From: Paenibacillus xylanexedens
Lineage (GTDB): Bacteria > Bacillota > Bacilli > Paenibacillales > Paenibacillaceae
Length of the DNA: 64,000 bases
Assembly (NCBI RefSeq): GCF_007676705.1
Contig: NZ_VEBF01000001.1
Span: forward strand, 434,001-498,000
Direction of reading: 5' to 3'
The notes under the pieces are model-generated. The model was not told the DNA's origin. It saw only the letters and a list, made by a program, of their open reading frames with translations, and made no database searches. A program made the translations under genes and the position numbers. Each line of letters begins with the position of its first letter. The stretch's first letter is position 1. Positions 43,934 through 52,109 of the stretch are shown here, one piece after another.

Positions 43934-44833
43934 TTGATTTCCCTGCTCTATCAAGTGACGTACTCGTCCGACATGCTTCGGGTTAAAGCCTATTTATTCC
44001 TGCCACATGGCTGTTCGTTATCTGCTCTAACAGCATACGGAACTTCTCATCCCTTCACTGGCTCCTCTACCTTACCGGACTTCGTTTCCAATGAAAAGTC
44101 TCTACATCTACAACCACTCGCCAGCCACTACCCTGCTGTAAGAATGCTCGCTACGGGTAACACACTGGAACAGTGGCCGGTGCTAATCTATTGTCGCGGC
44201 GGACTTGGCAGCTATGGCGGGGTGAATACCGTTTGGCTTGAGCAATTTGTACAGAAAGGTTATATTGTGTTCGCTCCATCCTATCGTGGCAACGAAGGCG
44301 GTGAGGGGCGTGACGAGTATGGCGGAAGAGATGCAGAAGACGTGCATGCCGCTTACCGGTTGGTGCAACGTTTGCCTTTTGCCGACCCGACTCGGATATC
44401 GCTGATGGGGTTCTCCCGTGGAGCTATTAATGCGGTACATACAGCAACTACCTATAATGATGGGCCAGACAAAGTACATAAGTTAGTCCTATGGAGCGGT
44501 GTCGCCGATGTGGAACGCACGTATCATGAACGAACCGACCTGAGACGTACATTGAAAAGGGTGCTCGGTGGTTCCCCCCGTACGGTTCCGGAAGCATATC
44601 TTGCCCGTTCCCCTTTGTCGAATGCAAACAAACTATCCTGCCCCGTGCTGATCATGCACGGCACATCGGATACGCAGGTGAATTACAGTCATGGCACCCG
44701 GATGTACCACTGGCTGAAGCGCCGGGGCGCTAACGTTACGTTTCACGCCTATGGCGGGCAGGATCATCATTTTCACCAGAGAATACATGAGTCAGCGGTG
44801 AATAATATGTTTGACTGGCTTGCGGCGCCGTAG
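43934..44833 (+). CDS. Alpha/beta hydrolase, prolyl-oligopeptidase-like (S9)
   Basis: 299 codons. The hydrolase fold shows YCRGGLGSYGG for the oxyanion hole, nucleophile S161 in GFSRGA, D246 in GTSDTQV, and H278/H279 in GGQDHHFH. No propeller domain is present, so it is a lone catalytic domain acting on small peptides or esters. The TTG at 43934 is joined directly to AAAGGAGG, which is poor for initiation. A CTG at 43943 lies nine bases after the site, and the next canonical start (GTG 43955) is 21 bases away. Confidence 0.85.
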   Translation: MISLLYQVTYSSDMLRVKAYLFLPHGCSLSALTAYGTSHPFTGSSTLPDFVSNEKSLHLQPLASHYPAVRMLATGNTLEQWPVLIYCRGGLGSYGGVNTVWLEQFVQKGYIVFAPSYRGNEGGEGRDEYGGRDAEDVHAAYRLVQRLPFADPTRISLMGFSRGAINAVHTATTYNDGPDKVHKLVLWSGVADVERTYHERTDLRRTLKRVLGGSPRTVPEAYLARSPLSNANKLSCPVLIMHGTSDTQVNYSHGTRMYHWLKRRGANVTFHAYGGQDHHFHQRIHESAVNNMFDWLAAP

Positions 44834-44914
44834 TCCTAAGCATGAATTTCATTTTGAAGAATCATGCGATATGGCTGTATACTGGAGGGGTTACGTTTTT
44901 TTGAAAGGACGGAT

Positions 44915-45634
44915 ATGATGAATCAAAACACCCTCCAAAAGTACTCGATGCTCCTTCTATGTATGTCTGCAGGGATGGTCGATCTGATTGGATATTTGGG
45001 ACTGGGACACGTACTCACAGCCAATATGACGGGGAATATTGTACTGCTCGGTATTGCCATCGCCCGTGCTCAGGAATTTGTCGTGCTGCGTTCGCTCCTA
45101 GCCCTCATCGGCTTTATTGCTGGCAATGCCATTGCCGCACACATGATCGGGCATGTGCACACCAAAAATGGCTGGTCTTCTCGAGTCACTTCTGTATTCA
45201 CTGTTGAAAGCATATTGCTACTACTGTTCGCGATCGCCATGATTAGTCCATACTCAGAACAACTGTCCTATCTGTTAATTGTCATACTAGCCATTGCAAT
45301 GGGGATGCAAACGACTGCGGCGCGCCGCATTGGAATTGCTGGTATCTCAACAACCGTGCTTACCAATAATCTGGCCGCTGTGGTAGAAGATACCGTAAGC
45401 ATTCTTAGAAGGCTGCGACATGCCAATATTCGAACACTGGCCAAAGCCCTGTCTTCAGACTCCTACCTTCGCGCAGGTGCTGTTGTTATCTATCTGGTCG
45501 GCGTCATTGTTGCCGCATTGCTGTTCCACCGTGTGCCCATAATCGCAGTCTGGATTCCGGTCCTGATCATTGGCGGTGTAACCCTGTACGCCCGATTACA
45601 CGCATGGGGAACATCACAACAAAGCGAAGGCTAA
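44915..45634 (+). CDS. DUF1275 (YoaK family) membrane protein
   Basis: 239 residues with six to seven membrane helices. The family opening CMSAGMVDLIGYLGLGHVLTANMTGN is conserved. The function of the family is not established. Two adjacent ATG codons (44915 and 44918) follow AAAGGA; the frame also extends to 44864 without a ribosome site. The next gene converges on it. Confidence 0.88.
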   Translation: MMNQNTLQKYSMLLLCMSAGMVDLIGYLGLGHVLTANMTGNIVLLGIAIARAQEFVVLRSLLALIGFIAGNAIAAHMIGHVHTKNGWSSRVTSVFTVESILLLLFAIAMISPYSEQLSYLLIVILAIAMGMQTTAARRIGIAGISTTVLTNNLAAVVEDTVSILRRLRHANIRTLAKALSSDSYLRAGAVVIYLVGVIVAALLFHRVPIIAVWIPVLIIGGVTLYARLHAWGTSQQSEG

Positions 45635-45646
45635 TAGCCAAAAAGC

Positions 45647-45672
45647 AACCTTTTCATTTTTAAGAGGTTTTT
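45647..45672 (+). terminator. Probable terminator of the DUF1275 gene
   Basis: AACCTTTT pairs with AAGAGGTT (one mismatch), followed by five T residues, 12 bases after the stop codon. Confidence 0.6.
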
Positions 45673-45673
45673 C

Positions 45674-45700
45674 GGTACTGAAAACCGGACTTTTTGAACA
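45674..45700. repeat. Lone end of the 205-bp dispersed element
   Basis: Its reverse complement reads GTTCAAAAAGTCCGGTTTT then CAGTACC. It matches the left end of the element at 50817 at 17 of 19 positions, plus the seven bases that follow. No second end lies within reach, so this is a solo terminus. Confidence 0.6.
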
Positions 45701-45725
45701 CATACTATAAGTACAATCGCACTTT

Positions 45726-46622
45726 TTATTTCATCAAAGCCGCCTCTTGGCGGATTAGCTTGACGAGATGCTGTGCAGCAGGTGACAATACTTCCCCGGC
45801 TCGTGTACATACGGCAACCGTATTTCTCAGCTGTACACCTCGAACGTACACACGGGCCAGCCTGCCTTGCTGTACATCTTCCTTCACAACCAAAGAAGAT
45901 ATAAAGTTGGCTCCATAACCTGCCTTCACTGCACTGATCGTTTCGTTCAGCCCGTTGAACTGAAGCGCAATGCGGGGAGCAGCCAGGTTATTTGTTGTGC
46001 AAAGGGAAACCAGTCGCTCACGCGTGGCACTGCCTTCTTCACGCATGATGAACGGTTCTGCCACCATCTCATGCAGCTCAATTTCTTTGCCTGCATAAGG
46101 ATGGTCGGGATGAACTACAAACCACATCTCATCCTCAAACAATTCGTCCCATTGGACACCCGCATATGTGATTCCACTTCCACCATATACTGCAATCTCT
46201 GCCTCGTAGCGAAGCAATTGGTCAAAAGCCATCTGGGTGTTTGTTGTGCTCACAACGAGCTCCACATCCTCATGCATTTGCTTGAACCGCGCAATCCAGG
46301 CTGGCAGCAGAAAATTCGAAGGTAAGTAGGTTGCTGTAAGTCGTATAAGCCCTTTCTTGCCCTCCCGAAAATCCTGCACAAAATTCTCGACATCCTGCTC
46401 CAGCATGAACAGACGCTCGGCATAACCTGTTAACTGCATCCCGGCATCCGTGAGCACCAACCTCCTTCCCTCTGCAGCAAAAAGCTGGATTCCCAGTTCA
46501 CGCTCAAACTTCTTCACCTGGGAAGATACCGCCGGTTGACTAATATTAAGTTCTTCTGCGGCACGAGTGACCCCGCCATATCTCACAATTGCATGAAATA
46601 ATCGCAATCCATGCAGATTCAT
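45726..46622 (-). CDS. LysR-family transcriptional regulator
   Basis: 298 residues. The winged helix-turn-helix occupies residues 1-60 (GGVTRAAEELNISQPAVSSQVKKFERELG). The effector domain in 90-298 has the periplasmic-binding fold of the CysB/CbbR group. Members sense a small molecule and usually regulate the divergent neighbour, here an O-methyltransferase gene starting about 140 bases away. GAGGTG lies six bases before the ATG. The shared gap is AT-rich, as expected for LysR sites. Confidence 0.92.
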   Translation of the reverse strand: MNLHGLRLFHAIVRYGGVTRAAEELNISQPAVSSQVKKFERELGIQLFAAEGRRLVLTDAGMQLTGYAERLFMLEQDVENFVQDFREGKKGLIRLTATYLPSNFLLPAWIARFKQMHEDVELVVSTTNTQMAFDQLLRYEAEIAVYGGSGITYAGVQWDELFEDEMWFVVHPDHPYAGKEIELHEMVAEPFIMREEGSATRERLVSLCTTNNLAAPRIALQFNGLNETISAVKAGYGANFISSLVVKEDVQQGRLARVYVRGVQLRNTVAVCTRAGEVLSPAAQHLVKLIRQEAALMK

Positions 46623-46761
46623 GCGCTACACCTCATCCATGTCTGATATATAATCTACAGTTATATTAACATACATATTATATATTTTATTTATATGTTC
46701 ATTCCATCTATAGTTGAATTATGAAATCCAATACAAGATACAAGGAAAGGAACATGTGAAG

Positions 46762-47466
46762 ATGAAAAATACAAATACAACCGACCTGCAGCATACCTGG
46801 TTTCAAGTCGACGACTACATGAATGATCTACTAATCCCCTCGGATGCCCTGCTTGAACTTACACTGCAAGCCAATGCCGATGCTGGATTACCCGCTCATG
46901 ACGTAACACCGAATCAAGGGAAGCTACTTCAACTTTTACTTCAAATCCAAGGAGCAACCCGAGTGCTTGAAATCGGCACATTGGGTGGATACAGTACCAT
47001 CTGGATGGCAAGAGCCCTGCCTGAACAAGGACACATCGTCTCACTGGAATCCGAACCACGCCATGCGGACTTGGCACGAGCCAATCTTGCACGTGCAGGA
47101 CTTCTGCATAAGGTTGACCTGAGAGTTGGTCCTGCCCTGACCACCCTTCCTGATGTTCAGGAAGAATACAGGGAGCCGTTTGATATGATCTTTATCGATG
47201 CTGACAAACCCAGTAATCCCGATTATCTGAGATGGGCCCTTCGCCTGACTCGGCCGGGGAGTCTGATTATTGGTGATAATATCGTCAGGGACGGTGAAGT
47301 GATCCGCACAGACAGCACAGACCCGAGAGTTCAAGGCGTTCGATCATTCCTTCAATTGATCGGTGATCACCCCCGGCTTGAAGCTACAGCACTGCAAACG
47401 GTCGGTAGCAAAGGTTACGATGGGTTCGTCATCGCTCGTGTAATGGATGTCCCTGAACCAAAATAA
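46762..47466 (+). CDS. SAM-dependent O-methyltransferase (family 3, COMT-like)
   Basis: 234 residues. Motif I VLEIGTLGGYSTIWMA binds S-adenosylmethionine. FIDADKPSNPDYL and GDNIVRDGEV are the metal-binding stretches of catechol/caffeoyl-CoA-type O-methyltransferases. Small catechol-like substrates are likely. The open frame extends to a TTG at 46714; ATG 46762 (ten bases after AAAGGA) or GTG 46756 are better starts. Divergent LysR control is expected. An MFS transporter follows after 77 bases. Confidence 0.9.
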   Translation: MKNTNTTDLQHTWFQVDDYMNDLLIPSDALLELTLQANADAGLPAHDVTPNQGKLLQLLLQIQGATRVLEIGTLGGYSTIWMARALPEQGHIVSLESEPRHADLARANLARAGLLHKVDLRVGPALTTLPDVQEEYREPFDMIFIDADKPSNPDYLRWALRLTRPGSLIIGDNIVRDGEVIRTDSTDPRVQGVRSFLQLIGDHPRLEATALQTVGSKGYDGFVIARVMDVPEPK

Positions 47467-47543
47467 ACAGTGGTCAATTCTTCCGCAAATTCCCCTTTCC
47501 TGTTAAACTGGAATCACTGCACAGGCAGACTGGGGGGAACCAC

Positions 47544-48857
47544 TTGAGAGTTTTACAACATATTAATGATGAAATTCGCGGCTGGTCCCGCAATATTCAA
47601 CTGTTTTTCCTGGCTAGCATTCTGTATCAGATCGGAAATGGCATGTTCTCTGTCTTGTACAATCTGTACATTCAGGGTCTGGGCTATAATGATACAATGA
47701 ACGGCCAGATTGTAAGTATTCAATCACTCGCAACAGCCATTATGTTTGTTCCTATCGGTCTATGCGGTGATCTGTTCAGCCGCAAAAGGCTTCTCATTAC
47801 CGGAGCGTTATTCAGCGGAATCTTTCTAATCGGACGCTCCTTCGATTATTCGGCTACCGGACTGATCTGGTTCGCGGTGTTCTCTGGCCTTTTCGCTGGT
47901 GTATTCCAGGTACTAGCCATTCCTTATCTGGCGGAAAACGTCAAGAAAAGCCAGCGGCTGAAGATGTTCAGTTATTATTCATCCCTTGTGCTGGCTTCCC
48001 AGGTTCTTGGTAGCCTGGGTGGCGGCGTATTCGCAGATTTGCTACATACGGCAGGACTCGCCAAAGTGACCGGATTACAAACCGTTTTATTTGTCGGTGG
48101 TGCAGCAACGCTTGCTGCGTTTATTCCACTGTTATTTGTAACCGAAGGCAAGGCTGCTCCGCAGACCACAACTCCGGCGCAACCCGTTCTTCAACCCGAA
48201 GCGGATCCAAAGGAGAATTCAACGAATACGCCAAGCACGAATGATTTAATCACGAAGAAAAAGGATTCCCGACTGATTGGTCAGTTTGTAGTAACCCAGT
48301 TATTAATCGGATTAGGTTCAGGACTGGTAGTACCTTATCTGAATCTGTATTTCACCAATCGATTCTCGGTTTCTCTAAGCGGCATGAGCTTGCTAATTGC
48401 ACTCGGCCAGATTATGACGATTGTATCCATGCTGATTGGCCCTACCCTGGCGGCAAAAGTCGGGAGCGTACGAGCCGTTGTTATTTTCCAGGTCATGTCG
48501 CTACCCTTCCTTCTATTAACAGGTTTCACCAATCTGTTGTTTATCGCTTCAGTGAGCTTTTTATTCAGGCAAGCATTGATGAATGCAGCCAATCCCATTC
48601 ACTCCGCCATACTCGTGGATCGAATCTCTGACAAACGCCGCGGGATTGCCAATTCACTGATGCAGACCTCGTTCATGATTGGTTGGGCTACCATGGGACC
48701 TGTTCAATCCTATCTGGTCACTACATACGGAACGTACTGGGGTTACGCGATCACATTCAGCATCACAGGCTGTCTATACGTTATTTCATCGTTGATGTAC
48801 TTTGTCATGTTCAAAGAACCCAAACCTTCCGCTACCGCTCTCGCACAAGAATCATGA
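47544..48857 (+). CDS. MFS transporter
   Basis: 437 residues, twelve membrane helices in two halves joined by a loop of about 50 residues rich in Pro, Thr, Asn and Lys (near 205-245). The motif GLCGDLFSRKRLLITG after helix 2 is the MFS signature. The substrate is unknown. The start is TTG, about six bases after GGGGGG; no ATG is suitably placed. It follows the O-methyltransferase gene and may export its product. Confidence 0.88.
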   Translation: MRVLQHINDEIRGWSRNIQLFFLASILYQIGNGMFSVLYNLYIQGLGYNDTMNGQIVSIQSLATAIMFVPIGLCGDLFSRKRLLITGALFSGIFLIGRSFDYSATGLIWFAVFSGLFAGVFQVLAIPYLAENVKKSQRLKMFSYYSSLVLASQVLGSLGGGVFADLLHTAGLAKVTGLQTVLFVGGAATLAAFIPLLFVTEGKAAPQTTTPAQPVLQPEADPKENSTNTPSTNDLITKKKDSRLIGQFVVTQLLIGLGSGLVVPYLNLYFTNRFSVSLSGMSLLIALGQIMTIVSMLIGPTLAAKVGSVRAVVIFQVMSLPFLLLTGFTNLLFIASVSFLFRQALMNAANPIHSAILVDRISDKRRGIANSLMQTSFMIGWATMGPVQSYLVTTYGTYWGYAITFSITGCLYVISSLMYFVMFKEPKPSATALAQES

Positions 48858-48925
48858 GCTGGACAGAAGTAGTCTGGTTGTTCCGTGGATAACGCATTGT
48901 ATCTCATCATCAGGAGTGATCATAC

Positions 48926-49012
48926 ATGAACTTGAATCTTTCATTGAACCTGAATGCATACCTGAATCACATACCACCTCATTCAACCGGTAGGCTAAAC
49001 GGATGGAACTGA
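48926..49012 (+). CDS. 28-residue leader peptide before the AbrB-type permease
   Basis: A short frame starting MNLNLSLNLNAYLNH, rich in Asn and Leu. It has AGGAG nine bases before the ATG, a better site than that of the permease itself. Its TGA stop at 49010-49012 overlaps an ATG of the permease frame (TGATG at 49012). This is the standard geometry of translational coupling. Confidence 0.55.
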   Translation: MNLNLSLNLNAYLNHIPPHSTGRLNGWN

Positions 49013-50121
49013 TGCGCAAGCTCGGTTCCCGCGCCGTTGTCTTTCGGTTTTTTCTTAGTCTGGTTGTCTCAGTTCTTGGCGGATTGCTGTTCACAGCCAT
49101 TCATATGCCCATTCCTTGGTTGCTCGGTCCGATGGTATTCATGTTGCTTGGTTCCCAAGTCGCCAAATGGCCGCTCATGTGGCCTGCCTCCATTCGGGAT
49201 TATGGCATTCTTATTGTTGGCTACTCAATCGGGCTCACCTTAACAGAAGAGGCACTGCAAGGCATCCTGCAACAACTTCCCATGATGCTGCTGATGACCT
49301 TGCTGTTAATCGGATTGTGTGTGCTTACGGCCTACATCGCATCGAAAGTGACTGACTTTGACTTTCCTTCGTTGCTGGTTGGCAGCATTCCCGGAGGACT
49401 ATCCCAGATGGTTTCCCTTGCAGAAGAGATGAAATCCATCAATCTGACGCTGGTTACCTTTTTACAGGTGACTCGGCTGATCATGATTGTCTTCTGTGTT
49501 CCGTTCTTGCTGTTCAGTCCATGGATTGGAGGTACCGTAGGTGCTGGGTCGGATCAGCCGTTCCATGACGTAGCGACATGGGGTGCCCTTTTCCCCGAGA
49601 TTCTCCTCTATGCTCCGCTCTGTGTAGCGGGAGCGTGGGTTGCACGCAAACTCCGGTTTCCGACAGCCTTTATGTTGGGTCCCATGATTGTTATGTGTAT
49701 CATTCAATTAAGCACAACGATGGACACGTCCAATCTGCCAACCTCTCTGTTAAACGTATCGCAATTAATGATTGGCAGTTACGTTGGACTGATGCTCAAG
49801 CCGGAACAGTTGCAACGTAAAACGCAGACGGTGACCCTAGCAGTGATAAGCAGTATACTGCTCATTGCAGGTGCGCTTGGTTTGAGTTATCTATTAATGA
49901 ATGTGTTCTCCCTTTCGGCGGCTACCTCCCTACTCAGTATGGCCCCTGGTGGGATGGATCAGATGAGTATCATGGCACATGAAGTCAATGCTGACCTTTC
50001 GGTTGTATCCGGGTATCAATTGTTTCGCATTCTGTTTATTTTCTTCATCGTCTCTTCCGTATTGAAGATGATTCTCGTACATATGTTGAAAGAAAAGAAA
50101 GCAGAGCCTTCACTTCAATGA
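49003..50121 (+). CDS. AbrB-family (PF05145) membrane permease
   Basis: 372 residues with ten or so membrane helices arranged as two AbrB duplication domains; the motif PWLLGPMVF is repeated later as AFMLGPMIV. GSIPGGLSQM and MAPGGMDQMS are the paired signature loops. It is unrelated to the DNA-binding AbrB of Bacillus. The family is annotated as putative transporter or ammonia monooxygenase-like; the substrate is unknown. ATG 49003 has only a weak site; ATG 49012 overlaps the stop of the upstream leader frame. Confidence 0.88.
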   Translation: MELMRKLGSRAVVFRFFLSLVVSVLGGLLFTAIHMPIPWLLGPMVFMLLGSQVAKWPLMWPASIRDYGILIVGYSIGLTLTEEALQGILQQLPMMLLMTLLLIGLCVLTAYIASKVTDFDFPSLLVGSIPGGLSQMVSLAEEMKSINLTLVTFLQVTRLIMIVFCVPFLLFSPWIGGTVGAGSDQPFHDVATWGALFPEILLYAPLCVAGAWVARKLRFPTAFMLGPMIVMCIIQLSTTMDTSNLPTSLLNVSQLMIGSYVGLMLKPEQLQRKTQTVTLAVISSILLIAGALGLSYLLMNVFSLSAATSLLSMAPGGMDQMSIMAHEVNADLSVVSGYQLFRILFIFFIVSSVLKMILVHMLKEKKAEPSLQ

Positions 50122-50148
50122 TCTTATTTCGTCCATTCCATGACAAAT

Positions 50149-50190
50149 AGAGTATCCACTTGATATCACATCCTGCGGATACTCTCTTTT
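50149..50190 (+). terminator. Terminator of the AbrB-type permease gene
   Basis: AGAGTATCC (50149-50157) pairs with GGATACTCT (50177-50185), followed by CTTTTA. It may also act for the opposing small gene. Confidence 0.8.
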
Positions 50191-50229
50191 ACTTGTACAG
50201 ACTCATTCAATTTTAAGTCAAATGATTAC

Positions 50230-50433
50230 TTATGAATAGATTCGGTTGTACATCCAGCCCACAATACCCACCGTAACTACCGCTGCCCCAATAATAAATG
50301 CATAATACCCAATCTTGCTCTTGGGCTCCGAAGTCTGATGGTCATAATAGTCCGAGTTACGTCGGTAAAACCCCATCCATAACTCTCCGATCATATTCAC
50401 AACTACCAATACAAAACGTTTAACGAGCCCCAT
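50230..50433 (-). CDS. Small membrane protein of unknown function
   Basis: 67 residues. An amphipathic N-terminal helix (VKRFVLVVVNMIGELWMGFYRR) is followed by a polar loop and one clear membrane helix (AFIIGAAVVTVGIVGW). GAGGGG lies about ten bases before the ATG. No family is recognised. Confidence 0.6.
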   Translation of the reverse strand: MGLVKRFVLVVVNMIGELWMGFYRRNSDYYDHQTSEPKSKIGYYAFIIGAAVVTVGIVGWMYNRIYS

Positions 50434-50507
50434 TGTATTAAGTCCCCTCTCTAATCAACCTTCTCCCATATTAAGTATAATTATCCTATTTAATTAAAAC
50501 AAGCCAT

Positions 50508-50771
50508 TCACACTAACTTCGGTGTGGTTTCTTGCTCCAACCAGGTAAGAATATCAAAGGCTTCCTGATCAGTGCTACCACACATCTCTTCCTCAGCCTG
50601 CAATCCACTGCATACAGCAGGACGATCCTTTTGTCCAAAAATTCCGCAACGATTATCATCCGTAAGCTGCACGCAGCGTACACCTGCCGGCTTGCCATGA
50701 GCCATGCCCGGTATCGGTGATGATATCGAAATCGCGATACAACATGCGGCGCAGCCTGTCCTGCATTCCAT
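50508..50771 (-). CDS. YkgJ family cysteine-cluster protein
   Basis: 87 residues. The N-terminal CRTGCAACC and further cysteines at RCVQL, NRCGIFG, VCSG and MCGS form the metal-binding cluster of the YkgJ family (putative zinc or iron chelation). The conserved PAGVRCVQLTDDNRCGIF stretch is typical. AGGAGG lies eight bases before the ATG. It is short compared with other members but looks complete. Confidence 0.88.
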   Translation of the reverse strand: MECRTGCAACCIAISISSPIPGMAHGKPAGVRCVQLTDDNRCGIFGQKDRPAVCSGLQAEEEMCGSTDQEAFDILTWLEQETTPKLV

Positions 50772-50816
50772 ATTTATTTCCTCCTAATTTTAAAACTTAT
50801 AGTACTTACAATACGT

Positions 50817-51021
50817 GTTCAAAAAGATCGGTTTTCAGTACCAAGAAGATGGGATAAAGCTAGAAATGGAGTAGCGGAGCGTAGGGAAAACTACGTGAGC
50901 AACTACAATGTTTCCAAAGGAAACATTCTTCGTAAGCCTCCCGCTTATTTCGGCTGAATTCCATATTCGATGCTGATGATGCCATTGGCATCCTTCGTAA
51001 TCAAAAGCGGACTTTTTGAAC
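50817..51021. repeat. 205-bp non-coding element with inverted ends (MITE-like)
   Basis: The ends GTTCAAAAAGATCGGTTTT (50817-50835) and, on the other strand, GTTCAAAAAGTCCGCTTTT (51021-51003) match at 16 of 19 positions. The interior has no open frame but holds a perfect hairpin AATGTTTCC-AAA-GGAAACATT (50908-50928). Related ends occur at 45674-45700 and 38743-38760. No target-site duplication is obvious. Confidence 0.65.
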
Positions 51022-51031
51022 TACCTCTTAA

Positions 51032-51880
51032 TTATGAGCGATTTATCCAGGTCCAGGTTCGAGCGAGTCCCTGCGCGATTCTCCGATTCATGCTTGCATT
51101 CGAGAAATAACCTCCATGACTTAGCGGATTCCAGCTCAAGGCCAAGCCGCCAGAGTTCACTTCAATGTCTTCTTTCACCGCTTTCTCATAAGCCGGATCA
51201 ATGGGACGCAGCGGATAACCCAGAATATCGTCCCGATCATAGAAGTTCACCCATTCGCCTTCCAAGCCTGCAAAATATTGATTCACATGGGAAGAGGGCA
51301 CCTGAATCGGGCAGCTAAAGTCATGATAGCGTAAACTCCACAAGGGCAGGGTTGTACCAAACGAGTAAAAATTGGTCAGGGTGTCTCCCCGCTCCAATGC
51401 CGAGTTCACATCCACAATCTCAGGAATACGACTGGACGGATATTGCAGATCGTAGAAGAAGTTACTTGCGATTACAGCACCCAAACTATGAGCAACCACA
51501 CAGAGCGGGGCTTCCGGTCCGTTACGCTGTGCAAGGGTATGCAGCGCATGATTCAACGTTCGATGTACAGCATCATAGTTATGGCCTTGATTCTCCACCG
51601 GTTGATAAGCAACCGCATCAGCCAGGTAATGGATGACAAATCGGCGCAACGCCTGAAAGTTCAATCCCGGAGAGCTGACGAGCTGTTGAAAGAGCGCCTC
51701 TTCCCGCTCCTCAAATACATCCGCCCAATATACAGGTTCGATATCCAGCATCTGTTTGGAGGCTCCAGGCAAGACCATCACCTTGTCCAGTTCCTTATGC
51801 AAACAAGCGATCAGCTTGTCCGCGTACCCATCCTTCCGCATACCCAGCCCATGAATGACCATCACCGCAATACGTGTCAT
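51032..51880 (-). CDS. Lipase/esterase-like alpha/beta hydrolase
   Basis: 282 residues. The oxyanion HGLGMRKDGY segment sits at the N-terminus, the nucleophile is Ser in AHSLGAVIA, the acid is within DRDDILGYPLRP, and the His is in LSHGGYF. The length and motifs suggest a cytoplasmic lipase-like enzyme of unknown substrate. The open frame has an ATG at 51898, but the GAGGAGGAG site lies inside it; ATG 51880 is the likely start. Its stop codon ends eleven bases from the 205-bp repeat. Confidence 0.85.
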   Translation of the reverse strand: MTRIAVMVIHGLGMRKDGYADKLIACLHKELDKVMVLPGASKQMLDIEPVYWADVFEEREEALFQQLVSSPGLNFQALRRFVIHYLADAVAYQPVENQGHNYDAVHRTLNHALHTLAQRNGPEAPLCVVAHSLGAVIASNFFYDLQYPSSRIPEIVDVNSALERGDTLTNFYSFGTTLPLWSLRYHDFSCPIQVPSSHVNQYFAGLEGEWVNFYDRDDILGYPLRPIDPAYEKAVKEDIEVNSGGLALSWNPLSHGGYFSNASMNRRIAQGLARTWTWINRS

Positions 51881-52060
51881 GGCTCTCCTCCTCATCAATT
51901 GACTAGGAACTCTTTCTCCACCATATGAACGCCACTACTCGAACATGCCTGTAGCATGCTTAGTCAGACGATACATTCTATCACCATTATTTTAAAAATG
52001 TGATTCTTCCAGTTTATATACAGTTTACCATGATCGTCATGAAAATAACGATCTTACAAC

Positions 52061-52089
52061 AAAAAAGGAGCTGCGCATCACGCAGCCCC
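52061..52089 (-). terminator. Terminator of the trehalose operon
   Basis: GCTGCG (52070-52075) pairs with CGCAGC (52081-52086), extended by GG/CC. The minus strand ends in six T residues, about 20 bases after the treP stop. Confidence 0.85.
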
Positions 52090-52109
52090 CGTCATGTTGT
52101 GATATTCAA

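Noticed and set aside
50817..51021. Insertion sequence
   Set aside because: It is too short and has no transposase frame. Described as a MITE-like repeat instead.
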